Source of the DNA: Charina bottae
Taxonomy: Eukaryota > Chordata > Lepidosauria > Squamata > Charinaidae
Reading direction: 5' to 3'
NCBI GenBank assembly: GCA_023362775.1
Contig: JALMGJ010000002.1
Location: forward strand, 57,995,914-58,059,913
Length of the DNA stretch: 64,000 bases
Position numbers and translations under genes: made by a program. The notes beneath the pieces are model-generated. The model did not search any database. It was not told the DNA's origin and saw only the letters and a program-made list of their open reading frames with translations. Below, one piece after another: positions 35,014 through 45,607 of the stretch (its first letter is position 1; every line of letters starts with the position of its first letter).

Positions 35014-35462
35014 TGTCGGGGCGCGCGGATGGAGCGGCCTGCTTCTCTGTCCTAGGCACCAGCAATCCAAGTACTATGCAGTAAATAGACTCCAAACAGA
35101 AGTTATAACAAATATCCTATTTACTTATATACATACGTATTTACAGATCACTTCCACAGGTAACAAAATGATACACCAACGATACAGCTTTCACGAGGTA
35201 AAATGGGAATAATGGGAAATGAGAATGTCCCTGTATATATAGTGAACCTGACCAATCACATTATAGGTCACTCTCGTTATTCACCACACCCAACTTAACT
35301 CTAAGCACCTGTTGTATGAGTCACACACTGACACAACATTCCTACAACAATGGCTGCTAATTGGGTGACTGTGCAGAATATTTCCCCTTTTAACCTAAAT
35401 ATCAAGCCTCTCTGTATAATTTATATCTAGCAGTAAATTCCTGGGTTTATCAAACCCCAACA
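35014..35462 (-). mobile_element. solo LTR (family A, copy 2)
   Basis: A 449-bp unit TGTCGGGG...CCCCAACA with AAAAA on both sides (35009-35013, 35463-35467). It aligns end to end with the 3036-3476 copy: shared 'gtatttacagatcacttccac', 'cctgaccaatcac', 'gagtcacacactgacac', 'acaatggctgctaattgggtgac', 'taaattcctgggt'. This copy has the more regular inverted ends (TGTCGGGG / CCCCAACA). Inverted CCAAT and a TATATATA stretch occupy the same place on the minus strand. Confidence 0.85.
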
Positions 35463-35639
35463 AAAAAAAAGCTGCTGGGAAACTTAAATCCTCCATTTTG
35501 GCTCTGGATTTCTCTTCCAATACAGCAATGTATTCCCTATCCTCCCACAGTTTGGGATATGGAGAAATGGTCTTAGTTTTGTGGTAGGACAAGGACTACT
35601 CTTCCAGTAAGAGAAGTTCTACAGTAAAATTAATCATGT

Positions 35640-35780
35640 ATGAATGTGGTGGGTCTCCAGTGGATATATTTTAACAGAGGCTGGATAGAATTTGTTGAAG
35701 GCTCTGTAATTTGGATTCTAGCACTGAGCAGGAGGTTGGCCTAAAAGGTTTCTTCCAACTCTTTGCTGCTATGGAATTAT
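35640..35780 (+). mobile_element. CR1 3' tail
   Basis: 'gggtctccagtggatat..cagaggctggatag' followed by 'actgagcaggaggttggcctaaaagg..cttccaactc..tatggaattata' is the standard CR1 3' end. Confidence 0.75.
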
Positions 35781-36938
35781 AATAGGCAAATTAAGGTGCA
35801 AAGAGGTGGACAATGAAGACTTATCAAGCATTTCCCTTTCCCCAAAGGTACCTTTAAGGGGAGAGGGGAATCAAGTTAATCTAGGTAGGATTCTTGTTCC
35901 TTTCAAGGAGCTTCTACTGAAAGGCTATATTCCTGGACACTTCTACAACTGCCTTCCTGATGTTTCTTCTCACTGCTGCTTACTGCTTGTAGGGATAGGA
36001 AGCAAACTTTCCATGAAGTTGTGAACTGAATTGGTCTTGCTTGCTTAGGTGGCAACTGGGATGGCTTAGGCTAGATCTCCTAGAAAATACAAAGAAGCTG
36101 GGTCAAATCACCCGGGCAACAGATTACTTGGGAAACATTGGAAAGGGCAGAGGTACAAAGACCCACTTCAAATTTGGGGATGTGTGTATTTATACAACAT
36201 AGAACAATCCAAGTCATAATGCGACCTGAATTCAATGGAATTCTTTCCCTGGTATGTACAGGGTATAAAATAATGCAGTATAAAATAATTTTTTGCTTTA
36301 CCCTCCAATAGTGGTAAAACTTTTGACATATTGGAAGTTTCTTTTAATTACAGCACATAATTTGAAATGTCAGGAAAATATATAATGATATGCCAGATTG
36401 AACACATAGACAACAGGTGGTGTGTGACTGCTTGATGCAACATTTCAGTATGTTTGTGCCATAGCTTAGTAGGCTTCAGCATTGCAGTGTGTAATATTTT
36501 TAACAAAAATCCCTGTAGTTCACAAAAGCATTTTAAATTTACAAGTCAAGAATACATAAGAACCTCTTAACACTTACAGTAATAGCTAATCTGTTTTAAA
36601 TGATCCTGAGAATGCTTTCCACCTTTAGAATTTAAGTGTTTTGCTTGATCAAATCAAGGTCCCCATAATTTAGCACTTTTGGCACAAATCCATGTGCTAG
36701 GAGCTTTACTGCTAACTAGCAAGGGGACCATGGATGGATCTCAGTCTACTTTCTGCCAAGACTGCTATAATTTTTTGCTGCTTAGTTTCCAGCTCAGCTC
36801 TTATGACAACTGGTATTACAGTCAACTTTACAATTCTCCATATTTATTCCATGCCTTAGGCTTTGAAGTTAAAAGAAGATTGAGAAAGATGCATAATCAA
36901 CTTAATCATCTTTAATGCACTGTCCTTCATAATAAAAG
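35781..36938. other. no gene recognised
   Basis: No recognisable feature; the 72- and 78-residue frames show no family signature. Confidence 0.5.
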
Positions 36939-37135
36939 GTAAAATCTCCTTTGAGTTGAGCGTGACTCCTGGTGACTTCATCAACATGTTCATATATATT
37001 TTTGTGGCAAGAATATAGAAAGAAATTTGCATCGCCTTTTTTCTCAGCCCTCAGTCCTGATATTTGCTGGCAATTTCCTGTCCATGATGCCTGATCCTGC
37101 TTATTTTGTTGAGATCAGCTAAAGTCAAGTAAGTG
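36939..37135 (-). mobile_element. 5S-rRNA-derived SINE (diverged)
   Basis: Shares with 39488-39700 the left part 'aatctccttt/cgagtt..ctggtgactt'. At the right, 'tgatcctgcttattttgttgagatcag' parallels the reverse complement of the 5S rRNA internal promoter region ('accctgcttagcttccgagatcag'). The head is therefore on the right and the element is minus. Confidence 0.5.
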
Positions 37136-37335
37136 CTGCAACCTAGCTGTGTATCCCTACATAATATCTTGCCTGTTAATATATTAGAATGAAGTGGGAC
37201 TGAAATGTTAAGAGTGTCATGCAACTGAGTACACTTTACCATTTCAGATTATAGGAGGAAGATTTCATATTTAAATTATCTCAGTATATTAAAATAGTAG
37301 CAACAAAAACACCAACATCTACCATTTTCAATGTA

Positions 37336-37590
37336 AGCTAGTGTAAAATGGCACATATTGGAGCAACATTGCTAACTTCTCATTCCATGTATACACTGAT
37401 GGGGGCTGAAATGATTGTTACAGACCAGGAAAGAGAACGTGCGATGGTGGTGGACATTGACTCAGTACATGGCTATTGTGGAAATAGAAATTCTATGTTA
37501 GAGGTCATTAGGAATGTAGTTGAAAGTAAAACTGCTAAAATCAAAGCTCTGATGAATATACCAGTTGTTAGGAAATTTAAACAATAGCTC
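37336..37590 (+). mobile_element. CR1-like fragment
   Basis: 37348-37587 is open for 79 residues: MAHIGATLLTSHSMYTLMGA then VTDQERERAMVVDI and NSMLEVIRNVVESKTAKI. These correspond to the CR1 line '..TDQERDLGVVVD..ANSMLGIIRKG..NKT' just after the RT domain, with an internal gap. 3' end missing. Confidence 0.6.
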
Positions 37591-37639
37591 TAAGTTATCT
37601 TGTATTCGTGAAAACCTTTTGTCACCCCTACCCCACCAG

Positions 37640-38550
37640 ATAAGCTATCAGTACTCGTGGGTAGCTTGGTCAATGGGAGAACATGTGGAACAAAGGTTTG
37701 AAATTCATGTTGAATTATAATTTGAAACATATTTTTTATAAAATGATGTATCATTGGTATTTAACACTCAATAAGTTGTCAAAGATGTATAAAGGGGTAT
37801 CAAATGTATGTTGGAAATGCTCCCAAGGTGAAGGTACCTTCTATCAACTTTGGTGGACTTGTGGGAAAGCTAAGAAATATTGGAAGCAAATATGTATTAT
37901 AATCCAAAAAATGCTTAAAATGAATATACAATTGAAACCAGAACTCTTTCTTTTGGGGTTGATGGACCACCAACTTGAAAATAAATTTGGAACTTTGTTT
38001 CTGTATATGACAACAGCGGCAAGACTTTTATATGTGCAATGATGGAAAGATACACAAATTCATCCAATGGAAGAATGGATGGTGAAATCATTGGAATTGG
38101 CAGAGATGGCAAAACTGACAGCATTGTTAAGAGAAATCACTCTGACTGGATTTGTTTCTATGTGGAAACCCCTTCTGGAATATTTGTTTCTATCTGAAAA
38201 AAAATGAAGTTTTGATTTTGGGTTTTGATGATTAAACTGTTATTGTTTATAGAAGTAATGTTTATTAATGTTTCGTTTAGAGTAAGAGATTGAGTTATTA
38301 TATATTTGTATTCATATCTGTGTTGAAGAAGGTTGGAAGTCACTTTCTTTGTATTTCTAAGTATTCTTAGGTGATAAATCCAATAAATAAATACATACAT
38401 ACATACATACATACTTACATACATACATACATACATACATACTGCACCTTTTTAGTTAGTCTTTTTTATTTTAGTTCTTTCTTCAAGCTTTTCTATACTT
38501 TGCATTTTATCTGTCTTTTGAAACTTTAATAAAGTCTTTAAAAAAAGTAT
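37640..38550 (+). mobile_element. L1 LINE 3' end
   Basis: 37683-38042 codes for the C-terminus of L1 ORF2: LGQWENMWNKGLKF, then MMYHWYLTLNKLSKMYKG. The cysteine-rich knuckle CWKCSQGEGTFYQLWWTC follows, then ELFLLGLMD and AARLLYVQ. The line continues past a stop (WKDTQIHPMEEWM..MAKLTALLRE). A 3' UTR with an ATAC microsatellite follows, then TTTAATAAAGTCTTTAAAAAAA at 38527-38549. 5' truncated and old. Confidence 0.8.
38391..38442. repeat. (ATAC)n microsatellite
   Basis: About 12 tetranucleotide units with one interruption, inside the L1 3' UTR. Confidence 0.95.
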
Positions 38551-39053
38551 TCATGGGTAGGACCAGAGATAAGAAGACACTAGGCTGAGGGTCCTCTCAA
38601 GCTTATAGCTGGCACCCTGGCCATCTTGGGCAGAAGTGAAATGAAGATACAGGATAGCTTGATAAGAGCAAATGGAAGAGGGGCAGGCTAAGGTCATTGG
38701 GGATTATGGAAGTTATATGTGAAGATGGGGTCAATAATGAATATAAACAAGTTCAGAGCCAAGTACATTTCCATTTAAGCAGCCAGGGTTCAGGGTTTCA
38801 AAATTGTAGCATCAGGGTAGTTTAATTATTGGCATATTTAAGTGTGTGTGTTTGTGTGTGCATGCAAAGAAGAGTCCCACTAGTGCACTGAAAGAAAGGA
38901 AGAAAGACTCTAATTTTGAAACAAGAGAAGAGTCAGAAAGACTTTTACAAAGGTATTTTTCCACCATTGTTCCTTAATTTTCTGCCTCAACATCTGCAGT
39001 TTAAAATGCAAGTCAGTTAAGTAGTATTTCTTTACCCCAGCTGAAGTATGAAG
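38551..39053. other. no gene recognised
   Basis: Short (GT)n near 38843; otherwise nothing recognised. Confidence 0.5.
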
Positions 39054-39335
39054 TATATATATTTTGGCTGTTGTGGGTCTTCCGGGCTGTGTGGCCGTGT
39101 TCTGGAAGTTGTGGTTCCTAACGTTTCGCCAGCATCTGTGGCCAGCATCTTCAGAGGGCAGGAGCACAGATAGAAGCAAAATCTCTGTGCTCCTGCCCTC
39201 TGAAGATGCTGGCCACAGATGCTGGCGAAACGTTAGGAACCACAACTTCCAGAACACGGCCACACAGCCCGGAAGACCCACAACAGCCATTGAACTCCGG
39301 CCGTGAAAGCCTTCGACAATACATATATATATTTT
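39054..39335. mobile_element. Penelope-type mini-element, perfect 106-bp-arm palindrome
   Basis: 39065-39170 and 39184-39289 are exact reverse complements (106 bp each) around a 13-nt loop. After the right arm comes 'actccggccgtgaaagccttcgacaata', the usual 3' end of vertebrate Penelope elements. TATATATATTTT flanks the unit at 39054-39065 and 39324-39335 as target duplication. The layout (inverted 5' piece, 3' piece, extra 3' tail) is the same as that of the large Penelope at 59691-61688, with no coding part. Because the arms are inverted, each strand carries one hammerhead-like motif. Confidence 0.85.
39195..39250 (+). ncRNA. hammerhead-ribozyme-like motif (mirror copy on minus strand)
   Basis: CTGAAGA (39200-39206), a 6-bp GC-rich stem with two G-U pairs (GCTGGC..GCTGGC), GAAA (39237-39240), then C-GTTA. 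The three bases before CTGAAGA pair with the three after the presumed cleavage site, giving stem I. Hammerhead motifs are established in Penelope-like elements. One extra base between CTGAAGA and stem II departs from the strict core, so activity is uncertain. Confidence 0.5.
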
Positions 39336-39487
39336 CTTATGAGCAATTTTCACCATTTGATTATAAACTGCATATCAGTATTTCTCATAAGGACAAGGCC
39401 AAATATTTTGAACCATCTGTTTTGGCAATTTATGGGAAGATACAGGAAAAAAGAAATGGCTGTTAAATTTGAGGGCAGGCCGTTTAA

Positions 39488-39700
39488 AAAATACAATCTC
39501 CTTCGAGTTTGGCTTCTGGTGACTTCCATGGCAACAGTGTGGAAATGATTTGCTACGGCCTTCTTCCAATATGATGTGGACTTCAGTCTGGTCTATAACC
39601 CTGGGAATCCCTGGTCATCTCCCACCCAAATACTAACAAGGTCCATTCATGCTTAGCATTTTCAGAACAGCTAAGGTTGGCCAAATGCTGCCACCTTACT
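39488..39700 (-). mobile_element. 5S-rRNA-derived SINE
   Basis: The right part reads 'gggaatccctggtcatctcccacccaaatactaac..gcttagc'. This follows the reverse complement of 5S rRNA ('ggtctcccatccaagtactaacc..ctgcttagc'), so the Pol III head is 5S-like and the element is minus. The left body 'ggtgacttccatggcaacagtgtggaaatgatttgctacggcc' is a separate, non-5S body. Confidence 0.65.
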
Positions 39701-39758
39701 TACTTCTTTTTAAATGGGACCTGTGGTTGCTTCTGAAAACTTTTCACAATCCTACTAT

Positions 39759-39857
39759 AGTAAAGGTTCCCCCCGCACATTTGTGCAGTCGTGTCCAACT
39801 CTAGGGGCCAGTGCTCATCTCCATTTGTTAGCCGAAGAGCCAGCGTTGTCCGAAGCG
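39759..39857 (-). mobile_element. 5'-truncated Sauria SINE with target duplication
   Basis: 99 bp of the Sauria tail only ('gtaaaggttccccccgcacatttgtgcagtcgtgtcc...gttgtccgaagcg'), flanked by CACAATCCTACTAT at 39745-39758 and 39858-39871. The tRNA head and Pol III promoter are absent. Confidence 0.9.
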
Positions 39858-39883
39858 CACAATCCTACTATGTCTCCTTTAAT

Positions 39884-40221
39884 GTCTAGATGAGCAGTAG
39901 GCAACCTGTGGCCCTTGGATTGCATGTGGCCCTCACCTAGAATGTATATAGGGAGTCCTCATTTAGTGACCACAATTAGGACCAGCAACTCAGTCATTAA
40001 GCGAAGGGGTTGCTAAATGAATCATCAGAATTTTATGATCTTCGGCTTTTCATTTGCCTTACAAACCTGAGAAGGTCGAAATTGCGAGGACTGGTCACAA
40101 CGTTACTTTTTCATCAGCGTCATAACTCTGAATAATCACTACATGTATACTACCTGTATACATTCTAGGTGAGGGCCACGTACAATCCAAGGGTCACAGG
40201 TTGCCTACTGCTCATCTAGAC
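39884..40221. mobile_element. DNA-transposon-like element with 65-bp terminal inverted repeats
   Basis: 39884-39948 and 40157-40221 are reverse complements with about four differences (TIR core 'agcagtaggcaacctgtg'). The inside (about 39949-40150, 'agggagtcctcatttagtgaccacaa...gaggactggtcacaac') is itself a weak inverted repeat, probably an older repeat carried within. The CAG-type start some 8-10 bp inside resembles hAT ends, but no convincing target duplication is visible. Confidence 0.7.
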
Positions 40222-42229
40222 TACCTGTATGTCTCTTAGCCTTCTACAAGAGGTTAATCAAAGCCTTCAGTAAGAACTAACTCCCTGTAGACTCCTGATC
40301 AAAAGAATGTAGAGCGCTGTGAGAAAAAGAAAGAAAAGAGCATATTGGAGAAAGACGTGTCTCTGCCCACTTTTGGCTCTGGCCCCACCCATTCCTGCCA
40401 GTGGGTAGTTACCAACAAATTATCCTAAGGAATGGAACAGCATCCCCTAATAGTAAAAGGAGATTACATATGTTTGTCCTAGGGCCATCACCATGGCAGA
40501 TACACATGGACATTCCAGGAAGTGCAATGAGCATGACAAAGTGTAGTGACTACAGTAGACACTACAACTGGTTGAAGAAAAGGGAGACAGAAGTTTGTAT
40601 ATTAAAGTAAGCCAGGCCTCCTCCCATCATCACCACCAATATTATGGAAAAGTGACCCCTCTTCTAACGCTACTCACACTGAATAGTAAAATGCTACATT
40701 ATGATTTAATATTATTCTGAGATATTAAAATGGTGAATATTTCTTCCAATAGCTCTCACATTAAAGATACTTCAAAGTACCAACCCGTAAGACACTGTAT
40801 AATTCAGTCCTTCTAAAAAAAAGTGTTAGATATAAAAAACGGGAAGAGAAACAATCAGGTATAAAAAAGAAAAAGCAACAGAAAATAAAAGAAAAACATA
40901 ATGCATACATACATGTTACCAATCGAAGAGAATACGTGTACAACATACGTGTGTACATACATATATATTTAAAGTGTAAAATTTAAAATCTTGACCTCAC
41001 AGATTAATATTGATCATTCTTTTCATTACTTCAGGAAAGAGGCAGTTCATAAGCAGAGAGAGAATGCATAATCAGTTCAAAGTTACCAATCTAGAGTGGC
41101 ACTGTCTTTCCATCTTAACAAAATGACATTCTTTGATCAATAAATCCAAATTTGTTAACCTACTGGTCAATTCCAAAATTTCAGTGTGTAATTCAACATC
41201 ATATTGACATCTTTAAATCTTACTACTCTTCCGAAAGATGAAAATAATACTACCACCCCAACATCTTCCATATACTGTATGTCTTGCAGTTTTTAATGCT
41301 GGCAATACAACTAAATTTTGGCTAGTTGAGTTTATAATGTTTTTTTTAATCAATCACTTGGATTCCATAAGGAGACAGAAGAGAAACATATATCCAGTGA
41401 TAAGGCCAAAGATCAGAGAAATTAAAACTCCCATTATCATATGAAAGTCATTGTTCGGATAAATAAATTATTTGGGTTTTTCCTTCCCATAAATAATTTC
41501 TTAACAAATTATCCACTTGTTTAAAATATCTTAAAGGTATTAACATAGGGATCCCTCTAAGTACAAATATCATTCTGGAACCAATATTTGTTTTTCAACA
41601 TTTATTTTCCCCTTGCAATCTCTTTGGGATTTTCAGCCATCTGTTTATATTATATCAGTGTTGATCTTGTAAAGTTCAGTCCTACCATATGAAGTGACTT
41701 TCAGTCAATCATATCCCCCAAATCCTAAAGAAAATAGTTATCTTGTGGTTTTGAAGAAAAAAAAATGGCTCAGTGGCTGGTTGCTCTCTAGAGGCTCCCG
41801 GTGAATTTCTAGTTCTGAAACATCATCTATAAGTACACAGTTAACACTGGAATCTCCATAGCTGCCCACACTAAGGTCAGGCATAGGGATTCAAAGGCAA
41901 CAAAAACAATTGTTCAGGCTGCACAATTAAGGAGAGAAACTAACAGGCTCCTTGCCTGTATTGCATGCTGCTCAAGGAATGAATACCTTGTAAAAGTAGC
42001 TAAGCCAAGTCTCAGAAGCAATGGAGTTTCCTGTGCCAAAGGCTTGCCTAGGGACTGAATTGGCAACTAAGTGCCAGAAGACAGCAGGATTGCTTGCCTG
42101 AGCTGCATCTGCCAATATTTCCCAACCAGCCCTTTGCCTCTGCACTTTCTTCTTCCCTAAAAGAACCTTGTATTCTGTTTTAGAGATGAAAGGGAGCAGA
42201 ATAGCAATCATTTGTCTGTTTCATGGCAG
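40222..42229. other. no gene recognised
   Basis: AT-rich; short frames only. Confidence 0.5.
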
Positions 42230-42923
42230 CTATTAAACTGGCGATCCAGCGAGTGAGTCACCTTGTTGTGGTGAGTGGGCATGTGTGTTCTCAATGAACC
42301 CTGTGAGCGAAGCCGTCGGGAGTCATGTACTCCTGGTAGGGTCACCCATGGCGGTAAGGTCCAGGGGGAGGAACCAGACAAAGAACGATCCAAGAAAGTC
42401 CTCAACGGCAGAACAGGCGGAAGACAACAAGGTGTATTGTTACAACGGCTGCGAAGGCGGATGAAGGCTGCAGCAGACAAAAGGTCACCAATTGTCATGG
42501 TATCCATGCCATTGGATTAGAGCCTTTTTCTGTGAAGGTTGTGTGCTGATCGTTGTGCACCGATCTCCACACATAAAACAAATTCACGCACAGGCGTCTT
42601 CCAACCACACCAAACCCAAAACAACCAAAATCCCATGGCGATTGACGAATGGCAACGGGGGCAGGACTGTGAAATCCGGAAGCTCCTAGCCATGGATCAG
42701 CACATGGGTGGTGGATACGGATTCAGTTGCCCTGACTCAAGGATCGAGGCAGTTGAGTAGTTCGGCAGCTGTATCCATGACTGAGCAGCCCTATTTAGGA
42801 TCCACTCTGCTCACCCCATATGGGGAGGGGGCTAGAAAAGGTGCCCTAAACATAGTCTGCCTCATTTTCTCCCTGACTGGATTACCGTGACCAGTGGGGT
42901 CACCATCTAGCGGTCGTAAAAAA

Positions 42924-43690
42924 CACATGAATTTTGGAACATGGAATATACGGACACTGCAAGACAATATGGATAGTGAACAACCTGAACGTAGGACTGC
43001 CATTATTGCAAGGGAGCTGAGACGTTTTAATATTGATATAGCAGCACTCCAAGAAACTCGAAGAGCAGGAGAAGGACAGTTGAAGGAAGAAAAATGAGGT
43101 TATACCTTCTTTTGGAAAGGACTGCCTGAACAAGAACGACAAATACATGGGGTAGGCTTTGCTATCAAAAACAACCTTGTGAAGCTCTTGTCAGAAGTTC
43201 CCACTGGGATTAAGGAACGACTCTCAACTCTCTGAATAAAACTCGCCAAAAACCAACAAGCAACTATCCTAAGTGCTTACGCACCAACACTAGATGCAGA
43301 TGAGGATATCAAGGAAAAATTTTATACCCAGCTGGACACCATCTTATCAGAGATACCAAAGGAGGATAAAATTATCCTCCTGGGCGATTTCAATGCAAGA
43401 GTTGGGTGTGACTTTGATTTGTGGCCAGGGATCATTGGGAAAGAAGGAGTTGACAACAGCAACACGAATGGAATCTTACTTCTGACTAAATGTGCAGAGC
43501 ATAACCTTGTCATTACTAACACAATCTTTTGCCAGAAAAATAAATTTAAAACATCTTGGAAGCACCCACGGTCGAAGCACTGGCATCTTTTAGATTATGT
43601 AATTGTCCGTGCTAGAGATCACTGTGATGTACTTCTCACCAGAGCCATGACAAGCGCTGATGACTGCTGGACAGACCATCGATTAATTTG
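42924..43690 (+). pseudogene. apurinic endonuclease domain of the 42-45 kb LINE (broken)
   Basis: Metal-dependent nuclease that would nick the target DNA. Landmarks in order: FGTWNIRTLQDNMD (42930), IAALQETRR with the catalytic Glu (about 43045), LLGDFNARVG with Asp and Asn (about 43378), SWKHPRSKHWHLLDYVIVR (about 43555) and DDCWTDHRLI with the catalytic Asp-His (43660-43690). Internal stops at about 43095, 43233 and 43689. All active-site residues I can see are still present, but the frame is closed. Confidence 0.8.
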
Positions 43691-43697
43691 ATCCACA

Positions 43698-44470
43698 ATG
43701 GCCATAAAGATTGTCCCTCATCGTAGGCTCCAAGGAAGAAAACCAAGGCGTAAAATGAATACACTGGCCCTTCAAGATTCTATTAAACGAGCTTGCTTTC
43801 AATCAACTCTCAAGGAACATCTGCCTATGGAACGTCCTGAAAATGTTGAGGAACACTGGGTTAAATTGAAGACTTCTATTATTTCAGCCTGTGAACAAAC
43901 TATCGGATACCAAACTAAGAGACATCAGGACTGGTTTGATGAGAACGATAGTGAGATTGAACATATTATTGACAAGAAAAGGAAAGCCTTCCGGATATGG
44001 CAAAAAGATATTAACTGTGCCGTTAAGAAACAAATCTACGCCAGTGCAAAGGCAGAAGTCCAAAGAAGAACTAGAGAACTTAAGAACATATGGTGGATAA
44101 AAAAAGCCCAAGAAACCCAACATTTTGCAGATGCTCATGAGGCACGGGGCTTTTTTAATGCCATAAAGGCCATCTATGGACCAACAAACCATGGTACAAA
44201 TCCCTTACACTCAGTAGATGGTGCTAAACTTCTAAAGGACAAAGAGTCTATTGCACTGCGCTGGAAAGAGCATTACTACAATCTCCTTAATTGTCACTCT
44301 ACTGTGGCTGATGAAGTCTTCTTGCAAATCCCGCAAAAACAAATAAGAGATGAGCTTGCAGTACCCCCTAGTTTGGAGGAAGTCAGTAAAGCCACTAAAC
44401 AAATAAAAAATAACAAAGCTAGTGGACCTGATGGGATTCCTGCTGAAGTCTTTAAAGAAGGCGGGCCTGA
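43698..44470 (+). pseudogene. linker region of the 42-45 kb LINE
   Basis: Open for 250+ residues between endonuclease and RT: RRLQGRKPRRKMNTLALQDS, RHQDWFDENDSEIEHIID, LHSVDGAKLLKDKES, then KATKQIKNNKASGPDGIPAEVF at the start of the RT fingers. Around 44470 homology passes into another frame (GGPEL, then HKKLHKLIKKIW), a single frameshift. Confidence 0.8.
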
Positions 44471-45607
44471 ACTTACACAAAAAACTTCATAAGCTCATCA
44501 AAAAAATCTGGATGAGGGAGGAGATTCCAGCAGACTTTAGGGATGCCATAATTATCACTCTCTTGAAAAAGGGTGATAGAACAGACTGTGGAAACTATCG
44601 AGGCATCTCCCTTCTAGCCACAGCAGGCAAAATCCTGGCAAAGATCATCGCAAACCGTCTCCTATCTGTATCAAAAGACATCCTCCCTGAAACGCAAAAT
44701 GGCTTCTGCCCTTCCAGGGGAACAGTGGATATGATCTTCACTGCACGACAGCTTCAAGAAAAATGCAAGGAGCAAAACTTCCCTCTGTACATGGCATTTA
44801 TTGATCTGACTAAAGCTTTTGATACTGTAAATCGTACTGCTCTCTGGACCATCCTTCTGAAAATCGGATGCCCTTATGAATTTTTGAACATCTTGCGGCT
44901 ACTCCATGACGACATGATGGCAACAATCCTGAATAACAATGGCTCTCAAAGCGATCCATTTAAAGTGGAATCCGGTGTTAAACAGGGATGTGTTATTGCT
45001 CCAACCTTATTTGCTATCTTCATCGCTATGATTATACACCTTGTTGAAGAGAAACTTCCTACTGGTGTAGAAATTATATATCAAACAGATGGAAAGCTTT
45101 TTAATCTTAGTAGGCTGAAAGCAAAAAATAAGGTAACTACAACTTCTGTTATAGAACTTCAATATGCTGATGATAACGTAGTCTGTGCACACTCTGAAGA
45201 AGATCTTCAAACTATCCTAAACATCTTTGCAGAAGCATATGAAAAGCTCGGCCTCTCGATTAACATTAAAAAAACCAAAGTGCTTTACCAGCAAGTTCGA
45301 ACCAATCCCTCCGCAGCACCATCAATCCAGCTTAAAGGTGTGTCACTAGAAAATGTCGACCACTTTTCTTATCTTGGCAGCCATCTATCTACAAAAGCCA
45401 ACATCGATGCTGAAATTCAGCATCGCCTGAGCTCTGCGAGTGTAGCTTTCTCCCGAATGAAGTGTAGAGTGTTTGAGGATCGGGACATTCGCAGGGAGAC
45501 CAAAATGCTTGTTTACAAAGCCATTGTACTACCAACCCTTCTGTACGCCTGTGAAACATGGACCCTCTACAAACGCCACCTCCAACTTCTTGAAAGATTC
45601 CATCATC
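44470..45607 (+). pseudogene. reverse transcriptase domain of the 42-45 kb LINE
   Basis: Open from the frameshift near 44470 to 45642, with homology ending at about 45607. Landmarks: CGNYRGISLLATAGKILAK, MAFIDLTKAFDTVNRTAL with the first catalytic Asp, SGVKQGCVIAPTLFAI, LQYADDNVVC with an intact YADD (codons 45163-45174), FSYLGSHLSTKANIDAEIQ, LPTLLYACETWTLYKRH. The Met at 44422 belongs to a non-homologous stretch and is not the real start. Past 45607 the codons (DFFDHSHICC) are unrelated. Confidence 0.85.

Larger units (their letters stand above)
42230..45607 (+). mobile_element. APE-type non-LTR retrotransposon, second lineage, 3' truncated
   Basis: A GC-richer leader (about 42230-42920; 'ttgtggtgagtgggc..ccctgtgagcg', 'ctcctggtagggtcaccca') is followed by an apurinic endonuclease and a reverse transcriptase. 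The protein type is the one often annotated as 'craniofacial development protein 2-like / endonuclease-reverse transcriptase' in fish and invertebrates. Its lines (QLQEKCKEQN, FIDLTKAFDTVNR, LYACETWTLYKRH) differ clearly from the Bov-B copies here. I place it near the RTE group but cannot name the clade. Homology stops abruptly at 45607 inside LLERFHH, so the C-terminus and 3' UTR are missing. Confidence 0.85.

Noticed and set aside
38391..38442. CRISPR-like regular repeat
   Set aside because: Simple tetranucleotide repeat without spacers; eukaryotic context.
39600..39690. 5S rRNA gene
   Set aside because: Only part of 5S is recognisable, diverged, and joined to a SINE body.
42275..42760. 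Frames of 65-99 residues upstream of the 42-kb LINE as an ORF1
   Set aside because: Short, overlapping in several frames, no nucleic-acid-binding motif; better read as 5' leader.
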